A DNA stretch of 64,000 nucleotides, taken from contig NC_035449.2 of the NCBI RefSeq assembly GCF_002127325.2, positions 76,615,691 through 76,679,690 of the forward strand, given 5' to 3'. Shown piece after piece: positions 35,041-47,455 of the stretch. Under the pieces are notes generated by a model that saw only the letters and a program-made list of their open reading frames with translations, did no database searches and had not been told where the DNA came from. A program made the translations under genes and the position numbers. Numbering within the stretch: position 1 is the stretch's first letter; every line of letters starts with the position of its first letter. The DNA comes from Helianthus annuus. Lineage: Eukaryota > Streptophyta > Magnoliopsida > Asterales > Asteraceae.

Positions 35041-36020
35041 TGTCACACCCCAACCGATGGCGGAAACATCGGAGTGAGACGAAAACTAGATTGCAAGAGA
35101 CATAACTCTATTTGTGTCAAGTATTTAATAATTACTTTTTACATTGCTTGAACTAGAATATAACAAATTTGAATAACAACAAGCATAAAAGAACTAAAAT
35201 TTCATTTCATTAATAACGGTTTAATACAAGGTTTAGAAACAAAATACAACATGCTTGAAATTAAAATACGATACAACAAGTATTAAAGTTTAAATGCGTT
35301 TCTAGGCAATCCTACTAGATTCCTTGCATCATCAGAATCTTGCAACATGTATTAAAAGCATAGATCAATACAAAAAGTATTGGCGAGCATACAAGTTTGA
35401 ATCTAAGTATAAGTATAAAAGTTTATCTCAATCCAACGTGGCAATTTACATTCAAGTTGAATCTAGCATACATGAACAACCTAAGCGTAACAAATAGCAT
35501 GGATATACAAGTTGAGACTAACATGCACAAACAACCTAAGTGTAACTAACAATTAGCGTGGATATGCAAGTTGGAACTAACATGCATAAATAACCTAAGC
35601 ATAACAAATAATGTGTTCGATGGATTGAGTGGTCGAATATGTTTGATTGTATAACGTGTTCGATGTATCAACTAACAAAATTTACTTTATACAATCAAAC
35701 ATATTCGACCACTCAATCCATCGAACACGTTATTATTTATAGGTTAAATGAAGCCCTAATATTTATTGTTTTAATACAACTACATTTTAATTAGAATTTT
35801 TTTTACTAATATTTTTGTTTTATAATAAGATTGGTATAAATATTTCATCTTTTGATTTCCATTCCTACTGTTAAAGATATTGTGTAAAGTTAGAAATAGA
35901 AAAATAAAATAAAAGTAAAGATAGTAACTTATGTTAACGGTTTTAGAAAAGGAAAAAAAAAGATTAAATTTTAATCATAAAAAATCGGCCAAAAATATGG
36001 CAAAACCGGCTCTTAACGGT
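35041..36020 (-). repeat. W 5' LTR, truncated (right copy)
   Basis: 980 bp aligned to 26809 to about 27790 of the W 3' LTR with scattered substitutions. It then stops at the point where the 3' LTR enters the first tRNA-like module. From 36021 on the sequence is Y LTR. About 1.5 kb of this LTR is therefore missing. Confidence 0.85.
35607..35734. repeat. Near-perfect 47-bp hairpin in the W 5' LTR
   Basis: Arms 35607-35653 and 35688-35734 are complementary with a single visible mismatch; the loop is 34 bp. The duplicated block ends at 35608, two bases into the left arm. Confidence 0.92.
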
Positions 36021-39000
36021 TTCAGTATTTAGTCTATGCACACATGATCTAGTATTTCATAGGAATTTCGCACCGTTTAAGTATTTGTACATGTATTTCA
36101 CCCCCAAGAGTTATAAAACCAAAAACAGTTAAAGAAAAGGGGGAGCATGAACTCACTGTTTTGCGTCTTCAGTACTCGTAACTCAAATCTCGCCAGCAAA
36201 TACGACTACCTACAATGTGCTAGGGTCTATTAGACGAGCGGGCCATGCCTTGCCTTAGTATTCATGTTTCGCATTACGTTTTCTTTATGTCTTTACATCA
36301 TCCAGAGTTATAATACTTTTCAAGTATTTGTTTTCATGTTTCCTTCCCAAGGATGGGAGTATATCATACACGTATTCTTGTATTCTTGTATTTGTAGTTT
36401 CCAAAATAATACATTTTCACTTAGAAAATATACGTAGACTTGTTTTGTCCAAAAATAATGTATCGTCAAGAAAATATATATTTTTCTTCAAAAATCATAC
36501 ATTTTCTAAATATTCTAAGAAAATATATTTCTACTTCCAAAAGTAATATATTTCCTCTTTGTCGAAAATATGATATACTTTGTAATAATAAAAACAATCA
36601 TACTTTCGTTTCTTTTGTATCCAAAATAATATTTACCAAAAATATATTGTAACGGTACTTCTCGGAATATTTCGTAAGTTACGTTATTGCGTTTGGTTTC
36701 ACAATATCAAGTGTGTAACTTATATATTTCATTCCATGTAATTTTTGGTATTATTTTGGTGTTGTAAATTCTTGGTATTTGTAAGTTATATTATTTTCCC
36801 TAAAATAATATAATTATTTCACATAATCACACACAATGTCTTTAATGTAAATATATATTCTAAATACATATTTACCCATTTTTATTTGCAAAAAGCAACC
36901 TCCAATGCTTGTATTTTTGTTACAAAAATCTATGGCAGGGTTTATATGGAAAATCATAGTTAAAAATACACTTGTAAACACTTGTTTAGAAAATATTTTC
37001 TAAGTGTTGGTATTTTTAGAAAATTTTCCCATAGTTTTTTCCTTTGTAAATAGAGGTGTCCATGCTATTTAGCATATCATTTTCTTTTGTAAAAATCATC
37101 ACCAATCATCAACAAATCATTCAACACTTATCATATGTCAAAAATATGAAATTTACACTATGTCATGAACTTGAAACCTTGTAAAAATTTGTAGTAACTT
37201 ACTAGTGTACTTAGTAAGTTTAGTTACCCTTTAAAGTGTGGGTATTTATTTAAAAATATCATTCTTGAAGAATTTAGACCTTCACAACTTGTATGAAGAT
37301 TTTCTAAAAATGTTTCTTCTTGTATTTTTCTTGTTAACAATATGTTTCTAGATTTTATTTAACACTTAAAACATGTTTATTTCAAGTTCATGTTTAACAT
37401 AAAGGATGATTATTACAAATTTCTCAAGATCTATCCTTACGCTTGCTAGATCATGTGTTTAATCATCATCTAGCAAGCTTCATATGGTGATCTACACCAC
37501 AAACACAAGAAATCATCAAACAAACTCAATACATACACCAGAAACACTTGATCTTCATGTTTTAGAGCTTTATGTTCATGTTTATGCTTATGTTTCTTAA
37601 TGATCTTTAGTTTACCAAGTTACGTCATGGTTTAACCACTTACATAATCTTTTAACCATCAAAAAAAAGAAGTAAAAATAGGATCAAAGAAGCTTACTAC
37701 TGGCACTATGGCTAGGGAAGAAACTATGATGAAGATGAAGATGTAAATGGTGGATAAAAGCTCTTGATGAAGGTCCTTCAAGTTTCAATGCTTCAAGCCT
37801 CGTTAGATGAGCTTCTTACACCTTAAACTCATCTTAAATTGCTTGTTAATGGAATGAAAATGAAGGTGGTATGTGGTGGTGTGTGAGCCGAGAATGGGAA
37901 GAGGAGGACGGAAGGAGAAGTGTTGATTGAAGTTGTGAAATGATCTTGCATAAGACTTGTGGTTTTTAAGTAAGTTCTTCCAACAGCTAATTGTCTAGTG
38001 GGTCTTATGCTTCCAAAGTTAGTAACAAATCTTATAAAATATTAACATAAAATCAAGGGGTGGGGCCCCCTTGATGAACCGTAGGTGGGGGGGGTGTATG
38101 GGTTGGATTCTAATGATAAGTTAAGGACCTTGGTTAGATTGAGGTTACTTCTACCATTAAGGAAAGCATATGGAATAATGTAGGCATATTTCAAAACACA
38201 ATCTAATAAAATATGCAAGTAAAATCCCAAGTGGGTCCATGTTGTAACCGGCCTCAAATGGGGGGGGGGGGTAAAGTGTAATTTTTCAAGTATTAGTTAC
38301 TTCATTCTAGTTAGATTCCAAGTATTAATTTAGGGATTTAGGGGTTTTGTGTTCATGAGATGTAATATGATGCTTGGTGATCATAACTAGCTATGTAATA
38401 CTAAAACAATGCTTCTAGTAATATTTTAGTGTTCCGAGTAATGTCCGGTTGTTCGGTTAGATACCGATTCGTTAAAGTGATTAGTTATACCGTATAGTGT
38501 CCTTTATCTAGCTTTTTGTGTCACTTTTAATTCCCGTCACTTAGGAAAGCATACAGGACCAATAAACCACTTTTCTGCATTATATTTTGGAGTTTAAATG
38601 CTGAAAATAGCTGAATTTTGGTTATTTTCCGCAGAATTCTGCACTTTTAGTGTGTCTTAGGCACTTTCTGGCACTTTGTCTATCACTTACGCATGCAGTT
38701 TTGCTGTCCTCACTTCCCTTCACACTATACTAGTGTAATACGTCATCTCTGGCTCATACTGGGCCTCATAATATTGTTTTTCTATGTACTGAACTTCGTC
38801 AGCATTTTTTTTGTTTGTCTGGTAATGGTGCCAATTCTGCTCTGTTATCATCTGTACTATCTCGTGTTGCATGTAGCAACGAATAAATTCTTGTATCATG
38901 AAATACCATTGTATGTATATAACAGTAATCAAATTTTCATTTGTCTTGTAAACTAGATCATGCACAATTATTTAAGCACAGATTACTGTTCAATTAGTGT

Positions 39001-39032
39001 ACGGAATGTAAGAAAAAGTGACGGTTGTCACA
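36021..39032 (-). repeat. Y element 3' LTR, truncated
   Basis: Reverse-strand LTR. Its start TGTGACAACCGTCAC (39032) lies next to a polypurine tract, and it runs down to 36021 where it is cut against W. It aligns with 44513-46833 of the 5' LTR. Adding the ~755 bp present only in the 5' LTR gives a full length near 3.8 kb. AT-rich, no gene seen. Confidence 0.85.
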
Positions 39033-39043
39033 GTCTCCCCCCG
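39033..39043 (-). other. Y polypurine tract
   Basis: Reverse-strand CGGGGGGAGAC just before the 3' LTR, preceded by TTTCGGGACGGAATTC, the usual end of plant gypsy pol. Confidence 0.8.
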
Positions 39044-39659
39044 TTAAAAGAATTCCGTCCCGAAATTCAAGCGATGCCATTGGTCGCAGGGGAGTTGTGA
39101 ATTAGATTTGGTCACTTATGTTTAACATTTGTCTTTATGTGCCCATGTACTCTGGGTCATGTTATAAATTCTATCGTACTCAAGTAAATCAATTATGTCT
39201 TTTCGGTGTCTTGTGGACTCTTGGTCCGTAACCTTAACAAGTTTTATAGTATTGTGAACTCTTATTCTGAAACCTTAACAGGTTTTATAGTATTGTGGAC
39301 TCTTGGTCCGAAACCTTAACAGGTTTTATAGTAATTTTGTCGTTTTTTATTGACGTGAATCTTATTTGTGGGAACAACGACTGTTCCTTGAGTCAGACTC
39401 CTCTAGACACATGGAATGTGTCGCGATCACTACTGATCTTTTTCTGGAAGTTTCATCTTGTGAGCAATGGTTCCGATCCCTACATCGGGGATTCAACCTT
39501 TTCGTTTTCCAAATCACACTACGCCTTCTCTAGGCAAGGCTCCCATTTAAGTCATACTTCTTATCTCAAATTCTTATGATTTCTGCCGCTCATCAGCGCA
39601 ATCTTTCTGTATTTAGCGGGCTGTCTTGATATGTTCACATATCTAAACGGTTTGCCTCT

Positions 39660-39880
39660 AGTTTTTCCTAAACCAACTCGGGTCAGTATATTGCTTATTC
39701 CCGGTCTCTGATCAACACGACGGGGATCGACTTATTATGTTCCACCTAAAGTTTCACACGAAGCGGTTTAAACGGCGGTGCGATAAATGCAGTCATAGGA
39801 AAACTCTACTAAAGGCAAGTGAGTGTCCCAACTTTTTTTATCAAAGTTTATCACACAAGCACGTATCGTGTCCATATAGT
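39660..39880 (-). pseudogene. Y integrase remnant
   Basis: Reverse-strand translation gives [14 protein letters not shown] and neighbouring pieces, which fit the C-terminal part of the gypsy integrase core. Several stops and shifts are present. It lies between the RT remnant and the polypurine tract, as expected for the order gag-PR-RT-RH-IN. The surrounding 39044-39660 and 39880-40280 hold no clear motif and are probably decayed pol. Confidence 0.75.
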
Positions 39881-40279
39881 CTGCATCGTTCAGTAGCTTA
39901 GTCCATCTTTGTTAATATCCGAGTTCTTACGATCAACGGGGTGCTGCAACCCTTGTGGTTGGAAAAGATCGTGTAGCGTTTTCCTGCAGGTAACGACGTC
40001 AAATTTGCGGCGCGCAAATACGGTATCTAGATCATGGCTCCTTTTCATGATCTCTTGATAAATGTGCCGCATATGCAATGTTGTGGTCTTGTTGAATCAA
40101 CGTATAATCGAGACTTTGTCGAGAAGCGTCACATAATTGCAACTCTAGCTCCTTAGCTCTTGGTTGCAGGATTGGCATGAATTTCGTTCTTATCCACCAT
40201 GTATCTTAAATTTCTTACTTCGCGAACTCGAAATCCGCCTTCCGTCGTTATAGCACATAAGTGTTCTTTTCTCTAAGAG

Positions 40280-40810
40280 TTGCAAGGTAAATTGCAGCTG
40301 TTGCCCACGACCTTCCTTGGTCGTTGGCCATATAAGAATGTAGTTAACCAATATAATCATGATCTATCCAGGTATGGCTTACACGTTCGATTCATGAGGT
40401 CCATGAATATTGTCGATGCATGTGTTAAGCCAAATGGTACGACAAGGAACTCGTAATGCTCGAAGCGAGTCCTAAAGGTCGTTTTAGGGATATTTCCTTC
40501 TTGTATTCCCAGTGGAGGACATCTTATCCTCAAGTTGATCTTTGAGTGGTAATTATAACCTGACGATTGGTCTGTTCATGTTATCAGTCCTTGGCAAATG
40601 ATGCAAATCCTTGATATCTAATTCTCTGGAATTGATGCAAGGCGGAAACTGTCAACTTTCTCTTTGTATCCTTAACTAAGGGCGTCATATCCTTAATTTC
40701 CTCTGTCTAGTAGCTCTTGCAGTTATATCAGAGGTTCATGCTTCGCGGACGAAGCTAGTCGGTAAGACGTCATTCGGCACCGGTGCTGCTCCTCGCTCGA
40801 GGTTTATCCT
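40280..40810 (-). pseudogene. Y reverse transcriptase remnant
   Basis: Reverse-strand reading gives [20 protein letters not shown] and [14 protein letters not shown] around 40370-40480, typical of Ty3/gypsy RT between motif A and the YxDD/FIDD box. The box itself is lost to stops near 40340. The upstream part (to about 40810) is recognisable only in scraps. Confidence 0.8.
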
Positions 40811-41039
40811 AAACTCCTCTTGACGATGTGGAGGGGCGTTCCTGGCAAGACTTCAGAAAAGGCTTCTGGAACTTCTTTCATAACGGGGATGTTCTCCGGC
40901 TCTATACTTGGATATCCAATCCATGCTGATTATCATATTATGACTTCTCAAGTCAATGGTAACAGAAGGTTCCAGCCTTCTGAGTCCCTAAATACAATCC
41001 TTAATCGCTTCGACTGCTTAGACTAGCCTTCTATATGCC

Positions 41040-41190
41040 CATTTCTAAAGAATACGGGACGTTTATTCTACTCGAGACTAGGCTAAGCAGTTTCTTAAGT
41101 TCTAAGCATACAAAGCTAGAGTCGGTGCCAGTATTAATCAAAAATAGATGCATAAAGTTGGTTAATAGGGAACGTACCCGTAACCGCATC
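41040..41190 (-). pseudogene. Y protease remnant
   Basis: The frame after gag reads GTFPINQLYASIFD, then breaks with stops where the retropepsin active-site triplet would follow; DSSFVCLELKKLL-like residues appear in the next frame. Probably a small insertion at the catalytic site. Confidence 0.65.
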
Positions 41191-41206
41191 TGGATCCTGG
41201 CGTGTT

Positions 41207-42319
41207 TCACGAGTTTCGATCGTGAAAATCCTTCCTTGCCTGTTTCTTCCTAGGACAATCTTTTCTAAAGTGCCCTGCTTCACCACATCTGTAGCAACCT
41301 GGTACTCTCTTATCTCTTCCATCTGGGTCTTTCGCCCAACATGCATCCTTGCTGTGCCCTTCTTTTCCACACTTTCCGCACTTAGGCCCCAGACATCGAC
41401 CTTTATGGTGAGAATTGCATTCCCCGTACCTCGGCTTAGTCCACGAGTAAACCTTACCTCCGGCCTTATTAGTGGCTCCAACAGTTTTCCTGCCATGCAT
41501 CAGATTCACTTTCTTTCTTTTGTTTGCTTTAGAGCTCCCATAGTTGACTTGGGTGCTTATCTTTAAGTTTGAAGACTTCCTCTTCTTGTTGCCTGATGAC
41601 TCCACATGAGTCTCTTTCTTGTTATCCTCAAATTCTGAAAATTTCCCCATGCGTAGAGCTTCTTCAGTAAGAGTGACACTCAAATCGATAGCCTCTTCGA
41701 TGGTCGAGGGCTTTGAGGAAGTAACCATGCTCCTGATTTGAGGTGCAAGTCCCCAAATGAATCGCTCAATCCTCTTGAATTCTGGCTTGACTAAGTAGGG
41801 GACGACTCTAGATAAGTCGTGAAATCGCTGGACATATTCAGGAATCTTCGTTCCATCCATTTTCAAATTCCAGAACTCCACCTCAAGCTTCTGGATTTCA
41901 GCCCTAGAACAGTATTTCTTTTCCATCATTTCCTTGAGCTCGTCCCAGCTCAGTGCATAAGCAGCATCTGCACCAAGGGTTTGAACCTGAAGGTTCCACT
42001 AGGAGAGTGCGCCATCTAAGAATAACCCTGAATAGGTAACTCGCTGCTGAGGTGAACAGTTACTCGTCCTTAGAACGGAGTTAGTCTTTTCTGTCCAACG
42101 AACAAACGCAACAGCACCTCCTGTGCCGTCAAAGTTTAATGGCTTGCAGTCCAGGAATTGCTTATAGGTGCAGCCAGTTGGAGGGTTATTTCCGGTAGTG
42201 CCACCGCTGTGTTTAGAGCGGAGGGCTTCATGTCGTGCAATTGCCTGTGAGATTCGTTCTTGAAGCTCGGCTTCTGTCCTTGGTAATGTACTGGTGTTTG
42301 TGTCTCGTCTGGGCGGCAT
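41207..42319 (-). pseudogene. Y gag (Ty3/gypsy), one internal stop
   Basis: Start MPPRRDTNTSTLPRTEAELQ at 42319. The frame is open to a TAG at 41999-42001, then continues in the same frame to 41207, about 371 codons in all. Capsid motifs CKPLNFDGTGGAVAFVRWTE and IQKLEVEFWNLKMDGTKIPE are typical of gypsy gag. Two CCHC knuckles follow: CGKCGKEGHSKDAC (about 41339-41380) and CYRCGEAGHFRKDC (about 41255-41296). It would form the particle core and bind RNA. It is the best preserved gene in the window, needing loss of only one stop to be open. Confidence 0.92.
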
Positions 42320-43740
42320 CTTCTTCTGTCAAAATGGTATGAAGTAGGTTAGACAACATTCCATAATTGTCTATGAGGTACATAGCACCATAAGTCATCA
42401 TGTAATCGCCCAATTTCACATGTATATATAATCAACAATGTATGAGCTAGGAATCAATAACTGAGCCTTCACATGGGCTTGGTAACTTGGCCTATTGATT
42501 GTAATAATGTATTTAAGGCTGCATCGCCCTGGTCATACAAGTTTCATAAGGTGGTAGAGCGTAACGTCACTGAACCTTTCTGAATGTTATTCCTCTTATT
42601 TTGCTTAAGTATCGTTTCTCAAGCGTCTGGTACACGAAGTAGGCAAGACAGGTTTCCTACTTTAATAAGTGCTAAAGCACTGGTCTAGGTATTGTTCTAC
42701 CATATGAAGGTGTGAACACCTAGAGTTTATTTTTGTATAGTGATCGTTAGCTCGACCCGCAGAGTCCACCAGGATTTCCATGCACTACAAGTCGTTATTA
42801 CGTGGGCCCCCGTGATAATAAATTGTCTTGCACAGTTACCCCAGTGTTCTCTCGTCCAAGAATATGATCTATCATGGAGGGGACACTACTGTCCTTATAC
42901 CTCTGTCATGGAAAGGACCATTGCGGTGGTCCACGCGCAAACACTTGATATCGTCACGCGCGAATAGGCACGATGATTAAATGGAGTAGGAATAAAGAAA
43001 ATCCCCAGTAGTTAGAGAGGCAACGTCAAGATGAATACTTCATCTCCCTTTTCTGGTCAAGTATGCCGTCAATCTTGCTTCACATAAGCTGCAGGGATCT
43101 TGTCCCGTTGAATAAGAATTCGTTCAAGGTTGCCGCCTCTGCCTCGTCATCATCACCGTAGTCAGGCACCTTCACGATCGAGAGGGAAGAGCAGCCATTT
43201 CCTACGGAAGCAAGCTCAGAATCTTGTTTGATAATCACTCCAGCTATGAGCTTTGCAATGGATGCGAGGTCGATAGCTTCATCGTGCAGGTTACGTACAG
43301 TAATAGGAGTCGGAGTCGAAAGTATCTTGTTCACGTCAATAATTATTCCGTACACTTATTAGTATGTATGTATTGATAAACAAATATATTACTTAGCATA
43401 AACAGGCATTTTGATCATATCACGTATAACTCTCGTTTTGGGGGGGTCATTTTTCTAGTTGTCGATTCACGACAGAAACACTACTTGGTACTCGTTCTCA
43501 CCAAGAGTGTATTTTAATTTTTGGCACGTCTAACTCGTGTAGACTATGCCGTAGTTGGCACCTTATCTTGAGGGTATTCCCTACTAATGTCCTTGCCTTG
43601 TCTCTTTTTGAAAAGTGTTTGACACGTGGATCTCGACGCTTACGTGAATGCAATGAAAACCTTTTTGTAAAATGTTTTCGTGAGAGAACTCTAGTGATTG
43701 TAGTCTAGACTCGAGAAGGAATCCTAGTTCACTACAATCG
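42320..43740 (-). mobile_element. Y leader between PBS and gag
   Basis: About 1.4 kb with no recognised function. It contains one reverse-strand frame with coding-like character (43080-43355, separate entry). Confidence 0.65.
43080..43355 (-). other. Unrecognised 91-codon frame in the Y leader
   Basis: Starts MYGIIIDVNKILSTPTPITV and carries an acidic patch (DYGDDDEAEAA). The balanced amino-acid content is unlike neighbouring AT-rich frames, so it could be a captured host exon or a leader ORF. I do not recognise the family. Confidence 0.25.
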
Positions 43741-43756
43741 AAGCTCTGATACCAAA
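43741..43756 (-). other. Y primer-binding site
   Basis: Reverse-strand TTTGGTATCAGAGCTT next to the 5' LTR end, complementary to initiator tRNA-Met. Confidence 0.88.
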
Positions 43757-43757
43757 C

Positions 43758-46700
43758 TGTCACACCCTGTCTTTTGCGGAAGCGTATGATGTGTGACTGG
43801 TTAATATCATTGCATTCAATCGTAATAAACAACTACATGATTCAAAACGATGTTCATCCATTCATGAAATTTAAGTATTACAAACATTGTTTATTCAAGT
43901 TTTTAAAACACAACCTTCGACTAGGTTACAAACCAACAAAAGTGGATGACATCTAAACTTCTAGTTACGACACTTGCGTCCAAGATCCATTCCTGTTACC
44001 TAAAATACATGTAATTTTGGAAAACATCAACAAAAAGTTGAGCGAGTTCATGCGTCTAGTGTGTGTACTGTAATTCTTGTAAATCTTTGAGAGACTCTCT
44101 TGTAAACAGGTATGAAAAACGTGTATGGACATGAATGTTTTACAAGAACTTTAAGGCATATGAGGACATGGGGAGTACTTGTTATGACTCCTTGTCGGAA
44201 TACTCGTTCTGATTTCTTGTCGGAATACTCGTTCTGATTCCTTGTCGGAATACTCGTTCTGATTCCTTGTCGGAGTACTCTTTCTGACTCCTTGACTGTG
44301 TCGATTACACTCGACTGTGTCGATTAACCTCGACTGTGTCGATTAACCTCGACTGTGTCGATTAACCTCGACTGGGACTCCGAAGCACTACTAGGTACTA
44401 GTTGTGACCATGAGTGGGGTTCGGCCGTACCCGTTAGATCTAACCCTCGTCCCTAATTAATGAATGTTTTTAATGGCTTGGTACTAGTTTTCACCAAGAC
44501 TTTATGGCATTTTTAGTATTTAGTCTATGCTCACATGATCTAGTATTTCATAGGCATTTCATACCGTTTAAGTATTTGTACATGTATTTCACCCCCAAGA
44601 GTTATAAAACCAAAAACAGTTAAAGAAAAGGGGGAGCATGAACTCACTGTTTTGCGTCTTCAGTACTCGTAACTCAAATCTCGCCAGCAAATACGACTAC
44701 CTACAATGTGCTAGGGTCTATTAGACGAGCGGGTCGTGCCTTGCCTTAGTATTCATGTTTCGAGTTACGTTTTCTTTATGTCTTTACATCGTCCAGAGTT
44801 ATAATACTTTTCAAGTATTTGTTTTCATGTTTCCTTCCCAAGGATGGGAGTATATCATACATGTATTCTTGTATTTGTAGTTTCCAAAATAATACATTTT
44901 CACTTAGAAAATATACGTAGACTTGTTTTGTCCAAAAATAATGTATCGTCAAGAAAATATATATTTTTCTTCAAAAATCATATATTTTCTAAATATTCTA
45001 AGAAAATATATTTTTACTTCCAAAAGTAATATATTTCCTCTTTGTCGAAAATATGATATACTTTGTAATAATAAAAAATCATACTTTCGTTTCTTTTGTA
45101 TCCAAAATAATATTTACCAAAAATATATTGTAACGGTACTTCTCGGAATATTTCGTAAGTTACGTTATTGCGTTTGGTTTCACAATATCAAGTGTGTAAC
45201 TTATATATTTCATTCCATGTAATTTTTTGGGTATTATTTTGGTGTTGTAAATTCTTGGTATTTGTAAGTTATATTATTTTCCCTAAAATAATATAATTAT
45301 TTCACATATCAAAAACAATGTCTTTAATGTAAATATATATATTCTAAATACATATTTACCCATTTTTATTTGCATAAAACAACCTCCAATGCTTGTATTT
45401 TTGTTACAAAAATCTATGGCAAGGTTTATATGTTTCTAGATTTTATTTAACATTTAAAACATGTTTATTTCAAGTTCATGTTTAACATAAAGGATGATTA
45501 TTACAAATTTCTCAAGATCTATCCTTACGCTTGCTAGATCATGTGTTTAATCATCATCTAGCAAGCTTCATATGGTGATCTACACCACAAACATAAGAAA
45601 TCATCAAACAAACTCAATACATACACCAGAACAACTTGATCTTCATGTTTTAGAGCTTTATGTTCATGTTTATGCTTATGTTTCTTTATGATCTTTAGTT
45701 TACCAAGTTACTTCATGCTTTAACCACTTACATAATCTTTTAACCATCAAAATAAGAAGTAAAAATAGGATCAAAGAAGCTTACTACTAGCACTATGGCT
45801 AGGGAAGAAACTATGATGAAGATGAAGATGAAGATGAAGATGTAAATGGTGGATAAAAGCTCTTGATGAAGGTCCTTCAAGTTTCAATGCTTCAAGCCTC
45901 GTTAGATGAGCTTCTTACACCTTAAACTCATCTTAAATTGCTTGTTAATGGAATGAAAATGAAGGTGGTATGTGGTGGTGTGTGAGCCGAGAATGGGAAG
46001 AGGAGGAAGGAAGGAAAAGTGTTGGTTGAAGTTGTGAAATGATCTTGCATAAAACTTGTGGTTTTTAAGTAAGTTCTTCCAACATCTAATTGTCTAGTGG
46101 GTCTTATGCTTCCAAAGTTAGTAATAAATCTAATAAAATATTAACATAAAATCAAGTGGTGGGGCCCCCTTGATGAACCGTAGGTTGGGGGGTGTATGGT
46201 TTGGATTCTAATGATAAGTTAAGGACCTTGGTTAGATTGAGGTTACTTCTACCATTAAGGAAAGCATATGGCATATTGTAGGCATATTCCAAAACACAAT
46301 CTAATAAAATATGCAAGTAAAATCCCAAGTGGGTCCATTTTGTAACCGGCCTCAAATGGGGGGGGGTAAAGTGTAATTTTTCAAGTATTAGTTACTTCAT
46401 TCTAGTTAGATTCCAAGTATTAATTTAGGGATTTAGGGGTTTTGTGTTCATGAGATGTAATATGATGCTTGGTGATCATAGCTAGCTTTGTAATACTAAA
46501 ACAATGCTTCGAGTAATATTTTAGTGTTCCGAGTAATGTCCAGTTGTTCGGTTAGATACCGATTCGTTAAAGTGATTAGTTATACCGTATAGTGTCCTTT
46601 ATCTAGCTTTTTGTGTCACTTTTAATTCCCGTCACTTAGGAAAGCATACAGGACCAATAAACCACTTTTCTGCATTATATTTTGGAGTTTAAATGCTGAA

Positions 46701-46833
46701 AATAGCTGAATTTTGGTTATTTTCTGCAGAATTCTGCACTTTTAGTGTGTCTTAGGCACTTTCTGGCACTTTGTCTATCACTTAAGCATGCAGTTTTGTG
46801 GTCCTCACTTCCCTTCACACTATACTAGTGTAA
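43758..46833 (-). repeat. Y element 5' LTR, internally deleted and truncated
   Basis: Begins (plus strand) TGTCACACCCTGTC and aligns with the solo LTR at 6746 and with the 3' LTR at 36022-38735. Compared with the 3' LTR it lacks about 395 bp (36946-37341) between short TATATG/ATATG matches, and its outer ~300 bp. It ends abruptly at 46833 against a copia fragment. Confidence 0.85.
44181..44371. repeat. Two adjacent minisatellites in the Y LTR
   Basis: About four 24-bp units containing CTTGTCGGAATACTCGTTCTG (44181-44292) are followed by four 19-bp units of GACTGTGTCGATTAACCTC (44293-44371). Confidence 0.9.
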
Positions 46834-47455
46834 TACAGGAGGTTAGCTGGTCATCTCCTTTACCTGCAGGCCACCAGACCGGACATCACCTACGTAGTGA
46901 ATGTCCTCAGCCAATTCGTGACAGACCCTCACCAGAACCACATGGATGTAGCAACTAGAGTTCTACGGTACTTGAAATCGACTTCAGGAAAAGGTATATT
47001 GTTACCAAAAGAAGGTGGCATGAACTTATTGTCATATTGTGATGCGGATTGGTTAGGATGCCCTTTTTCAACAAAAGTCTCGAACTGGTTACTTATTGTG
47101 TCTCGGAGGAGCACCCATATCATGGAAGTCAAAGAAGCAATCAGTAGTTTCAAGATCATCTCCAGAGGCGGAGTACAGAGCCATGGCTACTACTGTCAGT
47201 GAGGTGATTTGGGCAAGGTGGATGTTGAGTGAATTAGATGCTAAACAAGGAGAACCAACTGTTTTGTTCTGCGATAACCATGCGGCTAGGCATATAGCGA
47301 ACAATCTAGTCTTCCATGAGAGAACAAAGCACGTAGAGATGGATTGTTACTTTGTCCGTGAAAGAGTTGAATGCAGAGAAGTTGAACCGGTTTACATTAG
47401 CTCCAAAAATCAAGTTGCAGATTTGTTAACCAAGGCCCTTGAGGGGGAGTATTGA
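46834..47455 (+). pseudogene. Ty1/copia RT end and RNase H fragment
   Basis: The reading sense starts RRLAGHLLYLQATRPDITYV and continues HMDVATRVLRYLKSTSGKG and LLSYCDADWLGC, then shifts frame near 47065-47095. It resumes with ISWKSKKQSVVSRSSPEAEY, LFCDNHAARHIANN and FHERTKHVEMDC, and ends KNQVADLLTKALEGEY at 47455. These are the standard blocks of the copia C-terminal RNase H, with active-site DAD, E and D residues visible. The 5' part of the element is missing at 46833. The stop codon overlaps the first bases of the LTR. Confidence 0.93.
47441..47449 (+). other. Copia polypurine tract
   Basis: GAGGGGGAG three bases before the LTR start TG at 47453. Confidence 0.85.

Larger units (their letters stand above)
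24156..35608. repeat. Right copy of the duplicated block
   Basis: Partner of 1-11450. The offset is 24155 at the left and 24158 after three small indels. If the event is a simple tandem duplication, the whole right unit is 11451-35608, and the sequence left of the window should match 11451-24155. Confidence 0.93.

Noticed and set aside
36021..36025. TTCAG after the W 5' LTR equal to TTCAG before the W 3' LTR (26804-26808), looking like a target duplication
   Set aside because: The right flank is Y LTR, not gypsy1 pol, and the W LTR at 36020 is truncated (the full LTR is 2.5 kb with TG...CA ends). The match is probably chance.
39295..39579. 94-codon forward frame
   Set aside because: It is antisense to the decayed Y pol region and resembles no protein.
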